Source: Pseudomonas oryzagri (GTDB lineage: Bacteria > Pseudomonadota > Gammaproteobacteria > Pseudomonadales > Pseudomonadaceae). From it: DNA of 64,000 nt. Numbering within the stretch: position 1 is the stretch's first letter; each line of letters opens with the position of its first letter. The translations under genes and the position numbers were made by a program. Under the pieces are notes generated by a model that saw nothing but the letters and a program-made list of their open reading frames with translations, was not told where the DNA came from and ran no database searches. Location: assembly GCF_020831405.1 (NCBI RefSeq), contig NZ_JAJHPU010000025.1, positions 90,089 through 154,088 of the forward strand, read 5' to 3'. Shown piece by piece: positions 25,961 through 35,428 of the stretch.

Positions 25961-28225
25961 ATGTACAAGGATCTGAAGTTTCCCGTTCTCATCGTCCATC
26001 GCGACATCAAGGCCGACAGCGTAGCCGGCGAGCGGGTGCGTGGCATCGCCGCCGAGCTGGCGCAGGACGGCTTCACCATCCTATCCACCGCCAGCGCGCG
26101 CGAAGGGCGGATAGTCGCCTCCTCGCAGCACGGTCTGGCCTGCATCCTGGTCGCCGCCGAGGGGGCCGGCGACAATCCGCGCCTGCTGCAGGATGTGGTC
26201 GAGCTGATTCGTGCCGCTCGCGTGCGGGCCCCGCGGTTGCCGATCTTCGCCCTCGGCGAGCAGGTCACCATCGAGAATGCGCCCCCCGAGGCGATGGCCG
26301 AACTCAACCAGCTGCGCGGCATCCTGTATCTGTTCGAGGATACCGTGCCCTTCCTCGCCCGCCAGGTGGCGCGGGCTGCGCGCGGCTACCTCGACGGCCT
26401 GCTGCCGCCGTTCTTCCGCGCCCTGGTGCAGCACACCGCCGAGTCCCACTACTCCTGGCATACGCCGGGCCACGGAGGGGGTGTGGCCTATCGCAAGAGC
26501 CCGGTGGGGCAGGCCTTCCACCAGTTCTTCGGCGAGAACACCCTGCGCTCCGACCTGTCGGTGTCGGTGCCCGAACTGGGCTCGCTGCTCGATCACACCG
26601 GCCCGCTGGCCGAGGCCGAACGCCGCGCGGCACGCAACTTCGGCGCCGACCATACCTTCTTCGTGATCAACGGCACCTCGACGGCGAACAAGATCGTCTG
26701 GCAGGCGATGGTCGGCCGCGACGACCTGGTGCTGGTCGACCGCAACTGTCACAAATCGGTGGTGCATGCGTTGATCATGACCGGCGCCATCCCTCTCTAC
26801 CTCAACCCGACGCGCAACGAACTGGGCATCATCGGGCCGATCCCGCTGAGCGAGTTCAGCCCGCAGGCGATCGCCGCTAAGATCGCCGCCTGCCCTCTGC
26901 CCCTTGGCCCGGAGCCCAGGGTCAAGCTGGCGGTGGTGACCAACTCGACCTACGACGGGCTGTGCTACAACGCCGAGCTGATCAAGCGTGAGCTGGCCGA
27001 CAGCGTCGAGGTGCTGCACTTCGACGAGGCCTGGTACGCCTATGCCGCCTTTCACGAGTTCTACGCCGGCCGCTACGGCATGGATACCTCACGGGTGGCG
27101 GGTGGGCGGGAGCCGCTGGTGTTCAGTACCCATTCGACCCACAAGTTGCTGGCCGCCTTCAGCCAGGCCTCGATGATCCACGTGCGCGATGGCGGCCAGC
27201 GCCGACTGGACGTGGCGCGCTTCAACGAGGCGTTCATGATGCACACCTCCACATCGCCGCAGTACGGCATCCTCGCCTCGCTCGACGTGGCCTCGGCGAT
27301 GATGGAGGGGCCGGCCGGGCGCTCGCTGGTCCAGGAGACCTTTGACGAGGCCCTGGCCTTCCGCCGTGCCATGGCCAATCTGCGCCGCAACCTGCCGGCG
27401 GACGACTGGTGGTTCGCCATCTGGCAACCGGCGGATGCCGCGGAAGACTCTGTGCACATTCACACCGGCGACTGGCTGCTGGGACCACAGGCCGACTGGC
27501 ATGGCTTCGGCGACCTGGCCGACGACTACGTGCTGCTCGATCCGGTCAAGGTGACCCTGGTGATGCCGGGGCTTTCCGCCGATGGCAGTCTGGCCGGGCG
27601 GGGCATTCCGGCGGCAGTGGTGAGCAAGTTCCTCTGGGAGCGAGGCGTGGTGGTGGAGAAGACCAGCCTCTATTCGTTGCTGGTACTGTTCTCCCTCAGC
27701 ATCACCAAGGGCAAGTGGAGCACCCTGGTCACCGAACTGCTGGAGTTCAAGCGCCTCTACGACGCCAATACCCCGCTGGACGAGGCGTTGCCGTCGGTCG
27801 CTCACGCCGATATCGGCCGCTATGCCGGACTGGGACTACGCGATCTCTGCGATCAGTTGCACGGCTGCTACCGAGACAACCGTGTGCCGCGTGCGCTGAG
27901 CCGGATGTACAGCCATCTGCCGGAGCTGGTGCTGAAACCGGCCGAGGCCTATGACCGCCTGGTGCGCGGCGAGGTCGAGGCCGTGTCGCTGGACGCGTTG
28001 GAGGGGCGTATCGCCGCGGTCATGCTGGTGCCCTATCCGCCGGGCATTCCCTTGATCATGCCGGGCGAGCGTTTCACCGCCGCCAGCCGGCCGATCATCG
28101 ACTACCTGCGCTTCACCCGGCGCTTCGAGAAGGACTTTCCCGGCTTCGACTCGGAGGTGCATGGCTTGCAGCCGGAGCCTTCGATCGAGCCGGAGCGCTA
28201 TACGGTCGATTGCGTTCGCCCGTGA
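25961..28225 (+). CDS. ldcA: PLP-dependent lysine/arginine/ornithine decarboxylase (LdcA-type)
   Basis: Fold type I basic amino-acid decarboxylase of 754 residues (751 in P. aeruginosa LdcA). An N-terminal wing domain (about 1-130), then the PLP domain with HTPGHGGG, the Schiff-base Lys395 in STHSTHKLLAAFSQAS and the DEAWYAYA aspartate. The C-terminal domain contains VPYPPGIPLIMPGE. P. aeruginosa LdcA is mainly a lysine decarboxylase making cadaverine and is induced by arginine through ArgR; substrate preference here is inferred from similarity. The ATG at 25961 follows GAGGGAAGG. It appears monocistronic. Confidence 0.9.
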   Translation: MYKDLKFPVLIVHRDIKADSVAGERVRGIAAELAQDGFTILSTASAREGRIVASSQHGLACILVAAEGAGDNPRLLQDVVELIRAARVRAPRLPIFALGEQVTIENAPPEAMAELNQLRGILYLFEDTVPFLARQVARAARGYLDGLLPPFFRALVQHTAESHYSWHTPGHGGGVAYRKSPVGQAFHQFFGENTLRSDLSVSVPELGSLLDHTGPLAEAERRAARNFGADHTFFVINGTSTANKIVWQAMVGRDDLVLVDRNCHKSVVHALIMTGAIPLYLNPTRNELGIIGPIPLSEFSPQAIAAKIAACPLPLGPEPRVKLAVVTNSTYDGLCYNAELIKRELADSVEVLHFDEAWYAYAAFHEFYAGRYGMDTSRVAGGREPLVFSTHSTHKLLAAFSQASMIHVRDGGQRRLDVARFNEAFMMHTSTSPQYGILASLDVASAMMEGPAGRSLVQETFDEALAFRRAMANLRRNLPADDWWFAIWQPADAAEDSVHIHTGDWLLGPQADWHGFGDLADDYVLLDPVKVTLVMPGLSADGSLAGRGIPAAVVSKFLWERGVVVEKTSLYSLLVLFSLSITKGKWSTLVTELLEFKRLYDANTPLDEALPSVAHADIGRYAGLGLRDLCDQLHGCYRDNRVPRALSRMYSHLPELVLKPAEAYDRLVRGEVEAVSLDALEGRIAAVMLVPYPPGIPLIMPGERFTAASRPIIDYLRFTRRFEKDFPGFDSEVHGLQPEPSIEPERYTVDCVRP

Positions 28226-28262
28226 ACTGCCGGTGGCCGTGATCTGGGTCACTCGGGGTGGA

Positions 28263-28291
28263 TTCGCCTTTTGCCCGCGGCTTGATATAGT
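28263..28291 (+). promoter_or_regulatory. Candidate promoter in the ldcA-fimL gap
   Basis: TTCGCC (28263-28268), a 17-base spacer and TATAGT (28286-28291) within TTGATATAGTGCC. The -10 is good and the -35 poor. The start site would give a leader of about 180 bases before fimL. Confidence 0.3.
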
Positions 28292-28479
28292 GCCGTACCA
28301 AGAAGCTGCACCGGTCAGGTGTAGTCCATAGAATAACTGCCAGGAGGCGCGCCCGTGTCGCGATGGCTTGAGGCGATGGATCTCAGCAGCATTCAGGATG
28401 ATGTTTGCTTGCACAGCGCAGGGCTGCGGGATGTAGCCTCCTCGCTGGATTCATACTGCGCGGGAGGCGTACAGAGCGC

Positions 28480-30174
28480 ATGGTAACCGGAGCCACTTCC
28501 CTTGGTCTGGTGCGCAACGAATTGTTCGCCACCATCGAACAGGCCGAGCATAGCCTGGAACAGTTCATTGCCGAACGACTCAATGTCAGCCTGTTGCAGG
28601 CGGCGGTCGAATACCTGCAGCAGATTCGCGGCATCCTCAAACTGATCGAACTGGCCGGCGCCGAGCTGCTCGCCCAGGAAGCCCTGCTGCTCGCCACCGA
28701 TATCCCCGCTGGTGCCGGTCAGGAGCGCGATGGACAACTGGCGGCACTGGGCAAGGCGCTGTTCGTCCTGCGTCGCTACCTGGAAGGTATCGACAGCCAC
28801 CGGCAAGAAATCCCCGAGCTGCTCCTGCCGGTCATCAACGAACTGCGCCAGTCGACCGGCCAGCCGAGCCTGCCGGAAAGCTATTTCTTCAGTGTTCGCC
28901 TCGACCAGCCGCGCCCGCAGCGCCGCAACGTCGAGATCCAGCCCGGAGTGGCGAACAGGGACGCTGCGCGCCTGCGCCAGATGTACCAGCTGGGCCTCAC
29001 CAACGTGCTGCGCGAGCAGAACCTGGCTGCCGCGCTGAAGCTGATGTCGCGAGCCCTGGGGCGCCTGGACGATCTGCTCGGTGGTCGCGAGCGTTCGCGG
29101 ATGTGCTGGATCGGCGCCGCCGCGATGGAGGCCATGGCCGAAGGGCAATTGCGTCCGACCAAGTCGCGCAAGCAGTTGTTGTCGCGTCTCGATCGCGACC
29201 TGCGTCAGCTGTTGACCAACCAGCAGTTCGAGGCGCCGCGCAGCCTGCTCAAGGAGCTGCTGTATCTGGTGGCGTTGTCCCGGACCCGCGGCGAGCGGGC
29301 TGCCGAGATGCATCGCGTGTTCGGTCTGGCGACGCTGCCGTTCACCGATCACCTATTGGGCGAGGAATCGCAGCGGCTGTCGGGGCCGGGCGAGGACGTG
29401 ATGCGCTCGCTGTCGGTGGCCATCCGCGAGGAGCTCGTCGGCGTCAAGGATATCCTCGATCTGCTCGAGCGCGGCGCAGCCACCGCCGAGGGCAAGAGCA
29501 ACCTGCATGCCCAGGTCGGCAGGCTGGCCAAGACGCTCGGCATGATCGGTCTCAGCTCCGCCGCCAACACCCTGCAGGCGCAGGTGGCGCTGGTCGGTAG
29601 CTGGTGCGAGCGCAACGACAACCCGCCATCGAGCGAGCTGCTGCGCCTGGCCGATGCCCTGCTGTACGTGGAGAGCATGGTCGCCAACCTGGAGCAGACC
29701 CAGGAGCGCAAGCGCCAGTTGCGCAACGCCGAAGCGGCGGGTGCCGCGTCGACCGGCGACACCTCCTACGCCTCGCATCAGCTGGTCGAGGCGCGCATCG
29801 TGGTCATGGACGAGGCCCAAGCCGGCCTGGCGCTGGCCAAGCGCGCCATCACCGCCTACCTCGAGTCCAGCGGCGACAAGCTCAACCTGGCCAACGTGCC
29901 GACCAGCCTGCAAGCGGTGCGCGGTGGTCTGTGGTTCCTCGGTCTGGAGCGTGCGGCGGAACTGGTTGGCGCCTGTGCCGACTACATCCAGGGCAACATG
30001 ATCGAGACGGCTCAGATTCCGTCCGAACAGATGCTGGAAACCCTGGCCGATGCGCTGACCAGCCTCGAGTTCTTCCTGGAGGGTGGTGCCAACCTGCGGC
30101 CCGAAGGGCAGCAGGATGTGCTCGACCTCGCCGCCGACAGCGTGCGCGCTCTGGGTATGCAGGTCGCCGCCTGA
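28480..30174 (+). CDS. fimL: FimL, type IV pilus/twitching regulator related to ChpA N-terminus
   Basis: A 564-residue alpha-helical protein resembling the N-terminal, kinase-less part of the chemosensory hub ChpA ([25 protein letters not shown]). Hpt-like helical bundles are evident, but no phosphoacceptor-type histidine motif was recognised. In P. aeruginosa, FimL (567 residues, adjacent to nudC) works with PilG and FimV at the pole to control cAMP, twitching and DNA uptake. The ATG at 28480 is 12 bases after GGGAGG; an upstream extension of 25 residues lacks similarity. Its stop overlaps the nudC start. The pil/chp partners are not in this window. Confidence 0.88.
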   Translation: MVTGATSLGLVRNELFATIEQAEHSLEQFIAERLNVSLLQAAVEYLQQIRGILKLIELAGAELLAQEALLLATDIPAGAGQERDGQLAALGKALFVLRRYLEGIDSHRQEIPELLLPVINELRQSTGQPSLPESYFFSVRLDQPRPQRRNVEIQPGVANRDAARLRQMYQLGLTNVLREQNLAAALKLMSRALGRLDDLLGGRERSRMCWIGAAAMEAMAEGQLRPTKSRKQLLSRLDRDLRQLLTNQQFEAPRSLLKELLYLVALSRTRGERAAEMHRVFGLATLPFTDHLLGEESQRLSGPGEDVMRSLSVAIREELVGVKDILDLLERGAATAEGKSNLHAQVGRLAKTLGMIGLSSAANTLQAQVALVGSWCERNDNPPSSELLRLADALLYVESMVANLEQTQERKRQLRNAEAAGAASTGDTSYASHQLVEARIVVMDEAQAGLALAKRAITAYLESSGDKLNLANVPTSLQAVRGGLWFLGLERAAELVGACADYIQGNMIETAQIPSEQMLETLADALTSLEFFLEGGANLRPEGQQDVLDLAADSVRALGMQVAA

Positions 30175-31013
30175 TGGTCGACAGCTCCTGGCAGCCGGCG
30201 GTCGTCGACCCCGCGCAGCCGGGAGGCTGGGCGCTGGCGCACTGCCGCCAGCGCTTCCTTTGCAACGCCAGCGGTGTCCTGTTTCCTCGTGAATGGCTGA
30301 AGGCACAGTTGCCCGGGCTGCTGGCCGAGCATGGCATCGGTTACCTGCAGGGGAAGCCGGTGTTCGTGCTGGAGCTGGCGGACATTTCCGAAACCCTTCC
30401 CCCTGGTTGCGAGTGGAAGGGCCTGCGCCAGTTCCTGCTGGAGGGAGATCTGCCGACCTTCCGCCTGCTGGGCTACGCCGCCCAGGTAGGCACCTGGGCA
30501 CGCCAGCACCGTTTCTGTGGCAGTTGCGGCGGTCCGCTGCAACCGCTGGCCAGCGAGCGGGCGATGGTCTGCTCGGACTGCGAGCTGTACCAGTACCCGC
30601 GCCTGTCGCCGAGTATCATCGTCCTGATCGGTCGCGGTGAGGAGCTCCTGCTGGCGCGCTCGCCGCGCTTCGCGCCCGGCGTCTACAGCACGCTGGCCGG
30701 TTTCGTCGAACCGGGCGAGTCGATCGAGGCCTGCGTGCACCGCGAGGTGCGCGAGGAAGTGGCCGTGGAAGTCGGCAACCTGCGCTACATCGCCAGCCAG
30801 AACTGGCCGTTTCCCCATTCGCTGATGCTCGGCTTCCACGCCGACTACCTGGCCGGCGAGATAGTGCCGCAACCGGAGGAGATCGAGGACGCGCGCTGGT
30901 TCCGCCTCGACGCCCTGCCGCCGTTGCCGCCGCACGGCTCCATCGCCCGCTACCTCATCGAGCTGTACCGTGCGCGCCGCTCAGGCGCCGCCGAGCCAGT
31001 GTTGCCAGACTAG
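30174..31013 (+). CDS. nudC: NADH pyrophosphatase / NAD-cap hydrolase NudC
   Basis: Nudix hydrolase that splits NADH and removes NAD caps from RNA. It has 279 residues. A four-cysteine zinc site Cys115, Cys118, Cys133, Cys136 (FCGSCGG and VCSDCE) is followed by [14 protein letters not shown] and the Nudix box [24 protein letters not shown] (split: GFVEPGES at 176-183, REVREE at 190-195). The [14 protein letters not shown] segment is the NudC-specific SQPWPFPxS signature with Asn for Pro. It overlaps fimL by one base (TGATG), and its 3' end overlaps the convergent TSUP gene by 33 bases. Confidence 0.95.
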   Translation: MVDSSWQPAVVDPAQPGGWALAHCRQRFLCNASGVLFPREWLKAQLPGLLAEHGIGYLQGKPVFVLELADISETLPPGCEWKGLRQFLLEGDLPTFRLLGYAAQVGTWARQHRFCGSCGGPLQPLASERAMVCSDCELYQYPRLSPSIIVLIGRGEELLLARSPRFAPGVYSTLAGFVEPGESIEACVHREVREEVAVEVGNLRYIASQNWPFPHSLMLGFHADYLAGEIVPQPEEIEDARWFRLDALPPLPPHGSIARYLIELYRARRSGAAEPVLPD

Positions 31014-31757
31014 GCGCAGGGTCAACGCCAGAACCACCAGGATGAATACCGGGCGGATCAGCCGCGAGCCGCCGCGGATCGCTGTGCGCGCGCCGAGGAA
31101 GGCGCCGAGCATCAGGGCCAGGCCCATGCAGATGCCCAGCAGCCAGGACACCTGGCCGCCGATGGCGAACACCGTCAGGGCCATCGCGTTGCTTACGAAG
31201 TTCATGGTGCGCGCCACGCCGCTGGCGCGCAGCAGGTCGAGCGGATAGAGCAGCAGGCTGCTCACCGTCCAGAAGGCGCCGGTGCCCGGGCCGGCGATGC
31301 CGTCATAGAACCCCAGCGACAGCCCCTGTGGCCACTGCCGGCCTCTGCCAATCGGCTTGGCCTCCCCGCTGGGTGCCGGTGTGGGATTGAACAGCAGGTA
31401 CAGTCCACAGGCGAGCACCACCGCTGGCAGCATGCGATTCAGCCAACTGGCCGGCAGCAGGTGGGCGCCCCAGGCGCCCAGCAGGGCGCCGATGGCGGTG
31501 GCGAGCAGCGCGCTCCGCCATTGCCGAGGGTCGAACAGCTGGCGGCGGTAGAAGGTCCAGGCGGCGGTGGCCGAGCCGAAGGTGGCGCACAGCTTGTTGG
31601 TGCCAAGGACCAGGTGGGGTGGCAGACCGGCGGTGAGCAGGGCGGGGATGGTCAGCAGACCACCGCCTCCGGCGATGGCGTCGATGAAGCCGGCGGTAAA
31701 GGCCACCACGGCCAGGATCGGCAGGAGAACGGGGTCCAGGGCAAGCTCGAAAGGCAT
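30981..31757 (-). CDS. TSUP-family (TauE/SafE, DUF81) membrane permease
   Basis: A 258-residue, about eight-helix inner-membrane protein. The repeated TSUP signature shows as [22 protein letters not shown] (residues 20-41) and [15 protein letters not shown] in the second half. TSUP proteins are proposed to move sulfonates, sulfite or other organic anions; no neighbouring sulfur genes point to a substrate here. Its 3' end overlaps that of nudC by 33 bases, while 101 bases separate it from the divergent gene at 31859. Confidence 0.88.
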   Translation of the reverse strand: MPFELALDPVLLPILAVVAFTAGFIDAIAGGGGLLTIPALLTAGLPPHLVLGTNKLCATFGSATAAWTFYRRQLFDPRQWRSALLATAIGALLGAWGAHLLPASWLNRMLPAVVLACGLYLLFNPTPAPSGEAKPIGRGRQWPQGLSLGFYDGIAGPGTGAFWTVSSLLLYPLDLLRASGVARTMNFVSNAMALTVFAIGGQVSWLLGICMGLALMLGAFLGARTAIRGGSRLIRPVFILVVLALTLRLVWQHWLGGA

Positions 31758-31858
31758 ACAAATCTTGATCTTTTAGTGGTTGTGCGGCGCACGCACTGGC
31801 CGTCATTCGCGGGCTGTCCGCATAATGCCGGCGATTTCTGCAGGAGGAAATTCCCATC

Positions 31859-32506
31859 ATGCAATACAACGGATTGACCTGGGCGATTGCCCTGCTGGCG
31901 CTGCTGGTGTTGGTGTTCGCCTGGCGGATATTGGCACGGCCCGGCTGGTTCCTTGGCTGGCTACGTGGCACTTGTGGTCTGGCTGTCGTCGGCCTGGCCG
32001 CGATCGGCGCCGTGATCGCCTACGATCTGCACAGCTATACGGAGCTGCCGGCGACCGGCCGCACCCTGGCCTCGCTCAAGTTCAGCGCGGAAGGCCACCA
32101 GCGGTATCGGGTGACCATCCAGGAGGGCGCGCGCGAGCGCAACACCATTCTCGATGGCGACCTGTGGCAGCTGGATGCACGGGTGCTCGGCTGGAACCGG
32201 CTGGCGACGCTGATCGGTCTGCGCCCCGGCTATCGGCTGGATGCCCTGACCAGCAGCTATCGGACAGCCGAGCAGCAGGCCGTGGCGGAGTCGAGTCGTG
32301 CCGTCCTGGCGGCAAGTCCCTATGGCATCGATCTGTGGCGTTGGCTGCGCGAGACGAACAATGGTCTTTTCCTGTTCGAAGCGCGTGGCGCGCGCGTCGC
32401 CTTCCTGTCCATGGTCGATGGCGCCGTCTTCAACGTCCAGCTGACTTCCGAAGGCCTGGTGGCCGAGGCGCAGAACCAGGCGGCGCGGGATGCGCTGGTG
32501 CGCTGA
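31859..32506 (+). CDS. Conserved membrane-anchored protein of unknown function
   Basis: A 215-residue protein with two N-terminal membrane helices (about 8-26 and 40-59), then a soluble domain of about 150 residues, probably periplasmic, with no motif I recognise (ending VAEAQNQAARDALVR). A strong AGGAGG Shine-Dalgarno lies 9 bases before the ATG, so expression is likely. It sits alone between the divergent TSUP gene and the convergent aceA. Similar proteins follow nudC and TSUP in other pseudomonads as far as I recall, but no function is known to me. Confidence 0.8.
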   Translation: MQYNGLTWAIALLALLVLVFAWRILARPGWFLGWLRGTCGLAVVGLAAIGAVIAYDLHSYTELPATGRTLASLKFSAEGHQRYRVTIQEGARERNTILDGDLWQLDARVLGWNRLATLIGLRPGYRLDALTSSYRTAEQQAVAESSRAVLAASPYGIDLWRWLRETNNGLFLFEARGARVAFLSMVDGAVFNVQLTSEGLVAEAQNQAARDALVR

Positions 32507-32522
32507 AGGGCGTGGGCAAAAG

Positions 32523-32555
32523 AAAAACCCCGGTCTTGCGACCGGGGTTTTTTTA
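32523..32555. terminator. Bidirectional terminator between the 31859 gene and aceA
   Basis: AAAAACCCCGGTC-TTGC-GACCGGGGTTTTTTT. A-run and T-run flank a GC-rich stem, so it serves transcripts from both sides. Confidence 0.92.
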
Positions 32556-32594
32556 TTGCCGCCTCGTCCCGGGTGGGGCGAGTGAGCCGGTTCC

Positions 32595-34190
32595 TTAGTG
32601 GAACTGGTTCATGGTGTTGTCTTTACCGCTTGCCTTCAGGGCAGCTTCACCAGCGAAGTATTCCTTGTGGTTGTCGCCGATGTCGGAGCCAGCCATGTTC
32701 TGGTGCTTGACGCAGGCGATGCCCTGACGGATTTCCTGACGCTGCACGCCCTTCACGTAGGCCAGCATGCCCTGGTCGGCGAAGTAGCCCTTGGCCAGGT
32801 TGTCGGTGGACAGCGCGGCGGTGTGGTAGGTCGGCAGGGTGATCAGGTGGTGGAAGATGCCGGCGCGGGCAGAGCCATCACGCTGGAAGGTACGGATCTT
32901 CTCGTCGGCAATCTGAGCCAGCTCGGTCTCGTCGTATTCGACGCTCATCAGCTTGGCGCGGTCGTAGGCGGAGACGTCCTTGCCTTCGGCAACCATGGCA
33001 TCGAACACCTGCTGACGGAAGTTCAGGGTCCAGTTGAACGACGGGCTGTTGTTGTACACCAGCTTGGCGTTCGGGATGACCTTGCGGACTTCGTCCATCA
33101 TCTCGGCGATCTGGCCAACGTGCGGCTTCTCGGTTTCGATCCACAGCAGGTCGGCGCCGTTCTGCAGCGAGGTGATGCTGTCCAGGACGCAGCGTGCTTC
33201 GCCGGTGCCCTTGCGGAACTGGAACAGGTTGCTCGGCAGACGCTTCGGACGCAGCAGCTTGCCTTCGCGCTTGATCACGACGTCGCCGTTGCCCAGTTCG
33301 GCTTCGGAGATCTCTTCGCAATCCAGGAAGGAGTTGTACTGGTCGCCCAGGTCGCCCGGCTCGTTGGTCACGGCGATCTGCTTGGTCAGGCCGGCACCCA
33401 GGGAGTCGGTACGGGCGACGATCACGCCGTTGTCGATGCCCAGCTCGAGGAAGGCGTAGCGAACGGCAGCGATCTTGGCGAGGAAGTCGGCGTGCGGAAC
33501 GGTAACTTTACCGTCCTGGTGGCCGCACTGCTTCTCGTCGGAAACCTGGTTCTCGATCTGGATGCAGCAGGCACCGGCTTCGATCATTTTCTTGGCCAGC
33601 AGGTAGGTGGCTTCCGGGTTACCGAAGCCAGCGTCGATGTCGGCGATGATCGGGACGATGTGGGTCTCGAAGTTGTCGATCTGCGACTGGATTTCAGCGG
33701 CCTTGGCGTTGTCGCCGGCTTCGCGGGCGGCGTCCAGGGCGGTGAACAGCAGGTCCAGTTCGCGGGAATCGGCCTGGCGCAGGAAGGTGTACAGCTCTTC
33801 GATCAGCGAGGAGACGGCGGTCTTCTCGTGCATCGACTGGTCCGGCAGCGGGCCGAACTCGGAGCGCAGGGCAGCGACCATCCAGCCGGACAGGTACAGG
33901 TAGCGCTTGTTGGTGGTCTTCAGGTGCTTCTTGATCGAGATCAGCTTCTGCTGACCGATGAAGCCGTGCCAGCAACCCAGCGACTGGGTGTAGACGGACG
34001 AGTCGGCATCGTACTCGGCCATATCCTTGCGCATGATATCGGCGGTGTACTGGGCGATTTCCAGGCCGGTCTTGAAGCGGTTCTGAGCGCGCATGCGGGC
34101 GACGGACTCAGGGTTGATAGCGCTCCAGCTGCTGCCGAATTGTTCTTTCAGGGCGGCAACGGCCTTGATGTCGTTCTGGTATGCGGACAT
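32595..34190 (-). CDS. aceA: Isocitrate lyase (large, 531-residue class)
   Basis: Splits isocitrate to glyoxylate and succinate, the first glyoxylate-shunt step. The catalytic cysteine is Cys222 in DEKQCGHQDGK, with KQCGH in place of the KKCGH of E. coli, as in the long AceA class of Pseudomonas. IVARTDSLGAGL and the NNSPSFNWT segment supply further active-site residues. The start is the ATG at 34190 (MSAYQND) with a leader of 29 spurious codons rejected. It stands alone, without aceB/glcB or aceK, and is likely carbon-source regulated through the inverted repeat at 34576-34607. It competes for isocitrate with icd and idh, both in this window. Confidence 0.96.
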   Translation of the reverse strand: MSAYQNDIKAVAALKEQFGSSWSAINPESVARMRAQNRFKTGLEIAQYTADIMRKDMAEYDADSSVYTQSLGCWHGFIGQQKLISIKKHLKTTNKRYLYLSGWMVAALRSEFGPLPDQSMHEKTAVSSLIEELYTFLRQADSRELDLLFTALDAAREAGDNAKAAEIQSQIDNFETHIVPIIADIDAGFGNPEATYLLAKKMIEAGACCIQIENQVSDEKQCGHQDGKVTVPHADFLAKIAAVRYAFLELGIDNGVIVARTDSLGAGLTKQIAVTNEPGDLGDQYNSFLDCEEISEAELGNGDVVIKREGKLLRPKRLPSNLFQFRKGTGEARCVLDSITSLQNGADLLWIETEKPHVGQIAEMMDEVRKVIPNAKLVYNNSPSFNWTLNFRQQVFDAMVAEGKDVSAYDRAKLMSVEYDETELAQIADEKIRTFQRDGSARAGIFHHLITLPTYHTAALSTDNLAKGYFADQGMLAYVKGVQRQEIRQGIACVKHQNMAGSDIGDNHKEYFAGEAALKASGKDNTMNQFH

Positions 34191-34615
34191 GGTCAATCCT
34201 TCAAAGAGAGTGTTTCGTTGAGCACCGACATTCCCATTCAACACCGAAGTGCTGAAGGTATTGTTGCAAGAGCTCACCGCAGAGCGTCGTGGAGGAGACC
34301 GGTTCGGCAGGAGGCCGGAGGAGGGGATGTAGTGACGACCGGTGGGGTGACTACAACAGCCGGATGGGCCGTGTCCGTCATGCCGGTTGAAACCTTGCTT
34401 CCCCGTCCCTCAGGACAACTTCGTTCCAGTCGCAACCTTGTCGCACCGCCGTGTGGGTGGTACTGACACGAATCGATTCCAGGGGTGGTCTGGAGTGCGA
34501 TCCGGGGGCCGTTTCGAGCCTCTGGTCAGCGGGAGCGAGGCCATGATGCTCGGTGAAGAAGAGGGCGTCAACGAATTTTGTAGTTTTTTTTTGGAGCTAC
34601 TACAAAAGTTCTATG
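34191..34615. other. Intergenic region upstream of aceA
   Basis: 425 bases with no credible gene. It should hold the aceA promoter on the minus strand. The right end is AT-rich and carries a 9-base inverted repeat, described separately. No clear sigma-70 promoter could be chosen with confidence. Confidence 0.6.
34576..34607. promoter_or_regulatory. Perfect 9-base inverted repeat, candidate operator for aceA
   Basis: TTTTGTAGT (34576-34584) and ACTACAAAA (34599-34607) are exact inverted copies separated by 14 bases that include nine T. The TGTAGT...ACTACA core recalls the site type reported for the RpiR-family regulator RccR, which controls glyoxylate-shunt genes in Pseudomonas; that link is from memory and spacing may differ. 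It is not a terminator, since no T-run follows the stem on either strand. It is 386 bases upstream of the aceA start. Confidence 0.55.
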
Positions 34616-35428
34616 TCACTCGAGAAGCTCGACCTTGAGGCGTAGAGCCTGGGTCTGAGTGCTGGCGCCGGACTGGTGGGAGAGGAGGGCGGAACGGCTG
34701 TCCCGGCGGGTTTCGCTGATGCCGCCGAGCTCGATCCAGTCGCCCAGGCGGCCGCTGACCTGGGTGTCGGTGTGCTGGGTGGCGATGGCGCCGCTGCGGC
34801 CGGCGAGGCGATCCTGCTGGCTGTAGATGTTCAGTTGGACGTGCTCGCCCTGCACGCTGGCGACCACCTGGAAACCGCGGTTGGCATCGCGGTACTCGGT
34901 GATTTCGCGCGGATAGCCGTAGGCGTCGCGTATCCGGGTGCGGACCGGCACACTCTGGCCGACCATGATCTGCGCGGGGTAGCCCTCGGTGGTCTGCACC
35001 TGCTGCAGGGAGCCGCTGCTGCCCTGGCTGCTGCGACGGATGATGCGCAACTGGTCTTGGCCATGGCGCTCGCCGCGCCCGCCGATGACTTCGACGTTGC
35101 CGGCGTCGATGCTGCCATCGACCCGATAGCCGCTCTGGCTGGCGTCGCGGTCCTGCTGGCTGTCGACGGTGATCAACAGGCGCCGCGGGCGGGTGTCGAG
35201 CTGTTGCAGCAAGTTCTGCAGTTCGGCGAGCTTCTCCGGCTCCGCGTTGACGATCAGCTGGTTGCCGTAGGCGCTCACCCGGCCTTCCCCGCCCAGCACG
35301 GTCTGCACCGTCGGCAGCAGCTCGTCGGCCGTGCGGTAGTGCAGCGGCAGGATCTCGGTGCGTGGCGCGGCCTGCGCGACACTGGTGCAGAGCAGGGCGA
35401 GGAGCAGCGGCAGTCGGCGGCGGGTCAC
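34616..35428 (-). CDS. Periplasmic protein with secretin-N-like domain, function unknown
   Basis: A 270-residue protein. A signal peptide (about 1-20, LPLLLALLCTSVAQA-A) is followed by EILPLHYRTADELLPTVQTVLGGEGRVSAYGNQLIVNAEPEKL (in part), which resembles the short NolW/N1 domain of secretins with its typical LQ-LLQQLDTRPRRLLI strand. The rest (about 95-270) is beta-rich, with no secretin pore domain. It starts with GTG at 35428, overlapping the upstream gene by 4 bases (GTGA), with no Shine-Dalgarno, so translation is coupled. The larger open frame upstream is a shadow. It is last in the roxA-GNAT-DUF7931 operon. Role unknown; not a full secretin. Confidence 0.75.
   Translation of the reverse strand: MTRRRLPLLLALLCTSVAQAAPRTEILPLHYRTADELLPTVQTVLGGEGRVSAYGNQLIVNAEPEKLAELQNLLQQLDTRPRRLLITVDSQQDRDASQSGYRVDGSIDAGNVEVIGGRGERHGQDQLRIIRRSSQGSSGSLQQVQTTEGYPAQIMVGQSVPVRTRIRDAYGYPREITEYRDANRGFQVVASVQGEHVQLNIYSQQDRLAGRSGAIATQHTDTQVSGRLGDWIELGGISETRRDSRSALLSHQSGASTQTQALRLKVELLE

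Noticed and set aside
34561..34615. The 34576-34607 inverted repeat as a terminator for the secretin-N-like gene
   Set aside because: No T-run follows the stem on the minus strand; the run of T is in the loop on the plus strand, so an operator is more likely.
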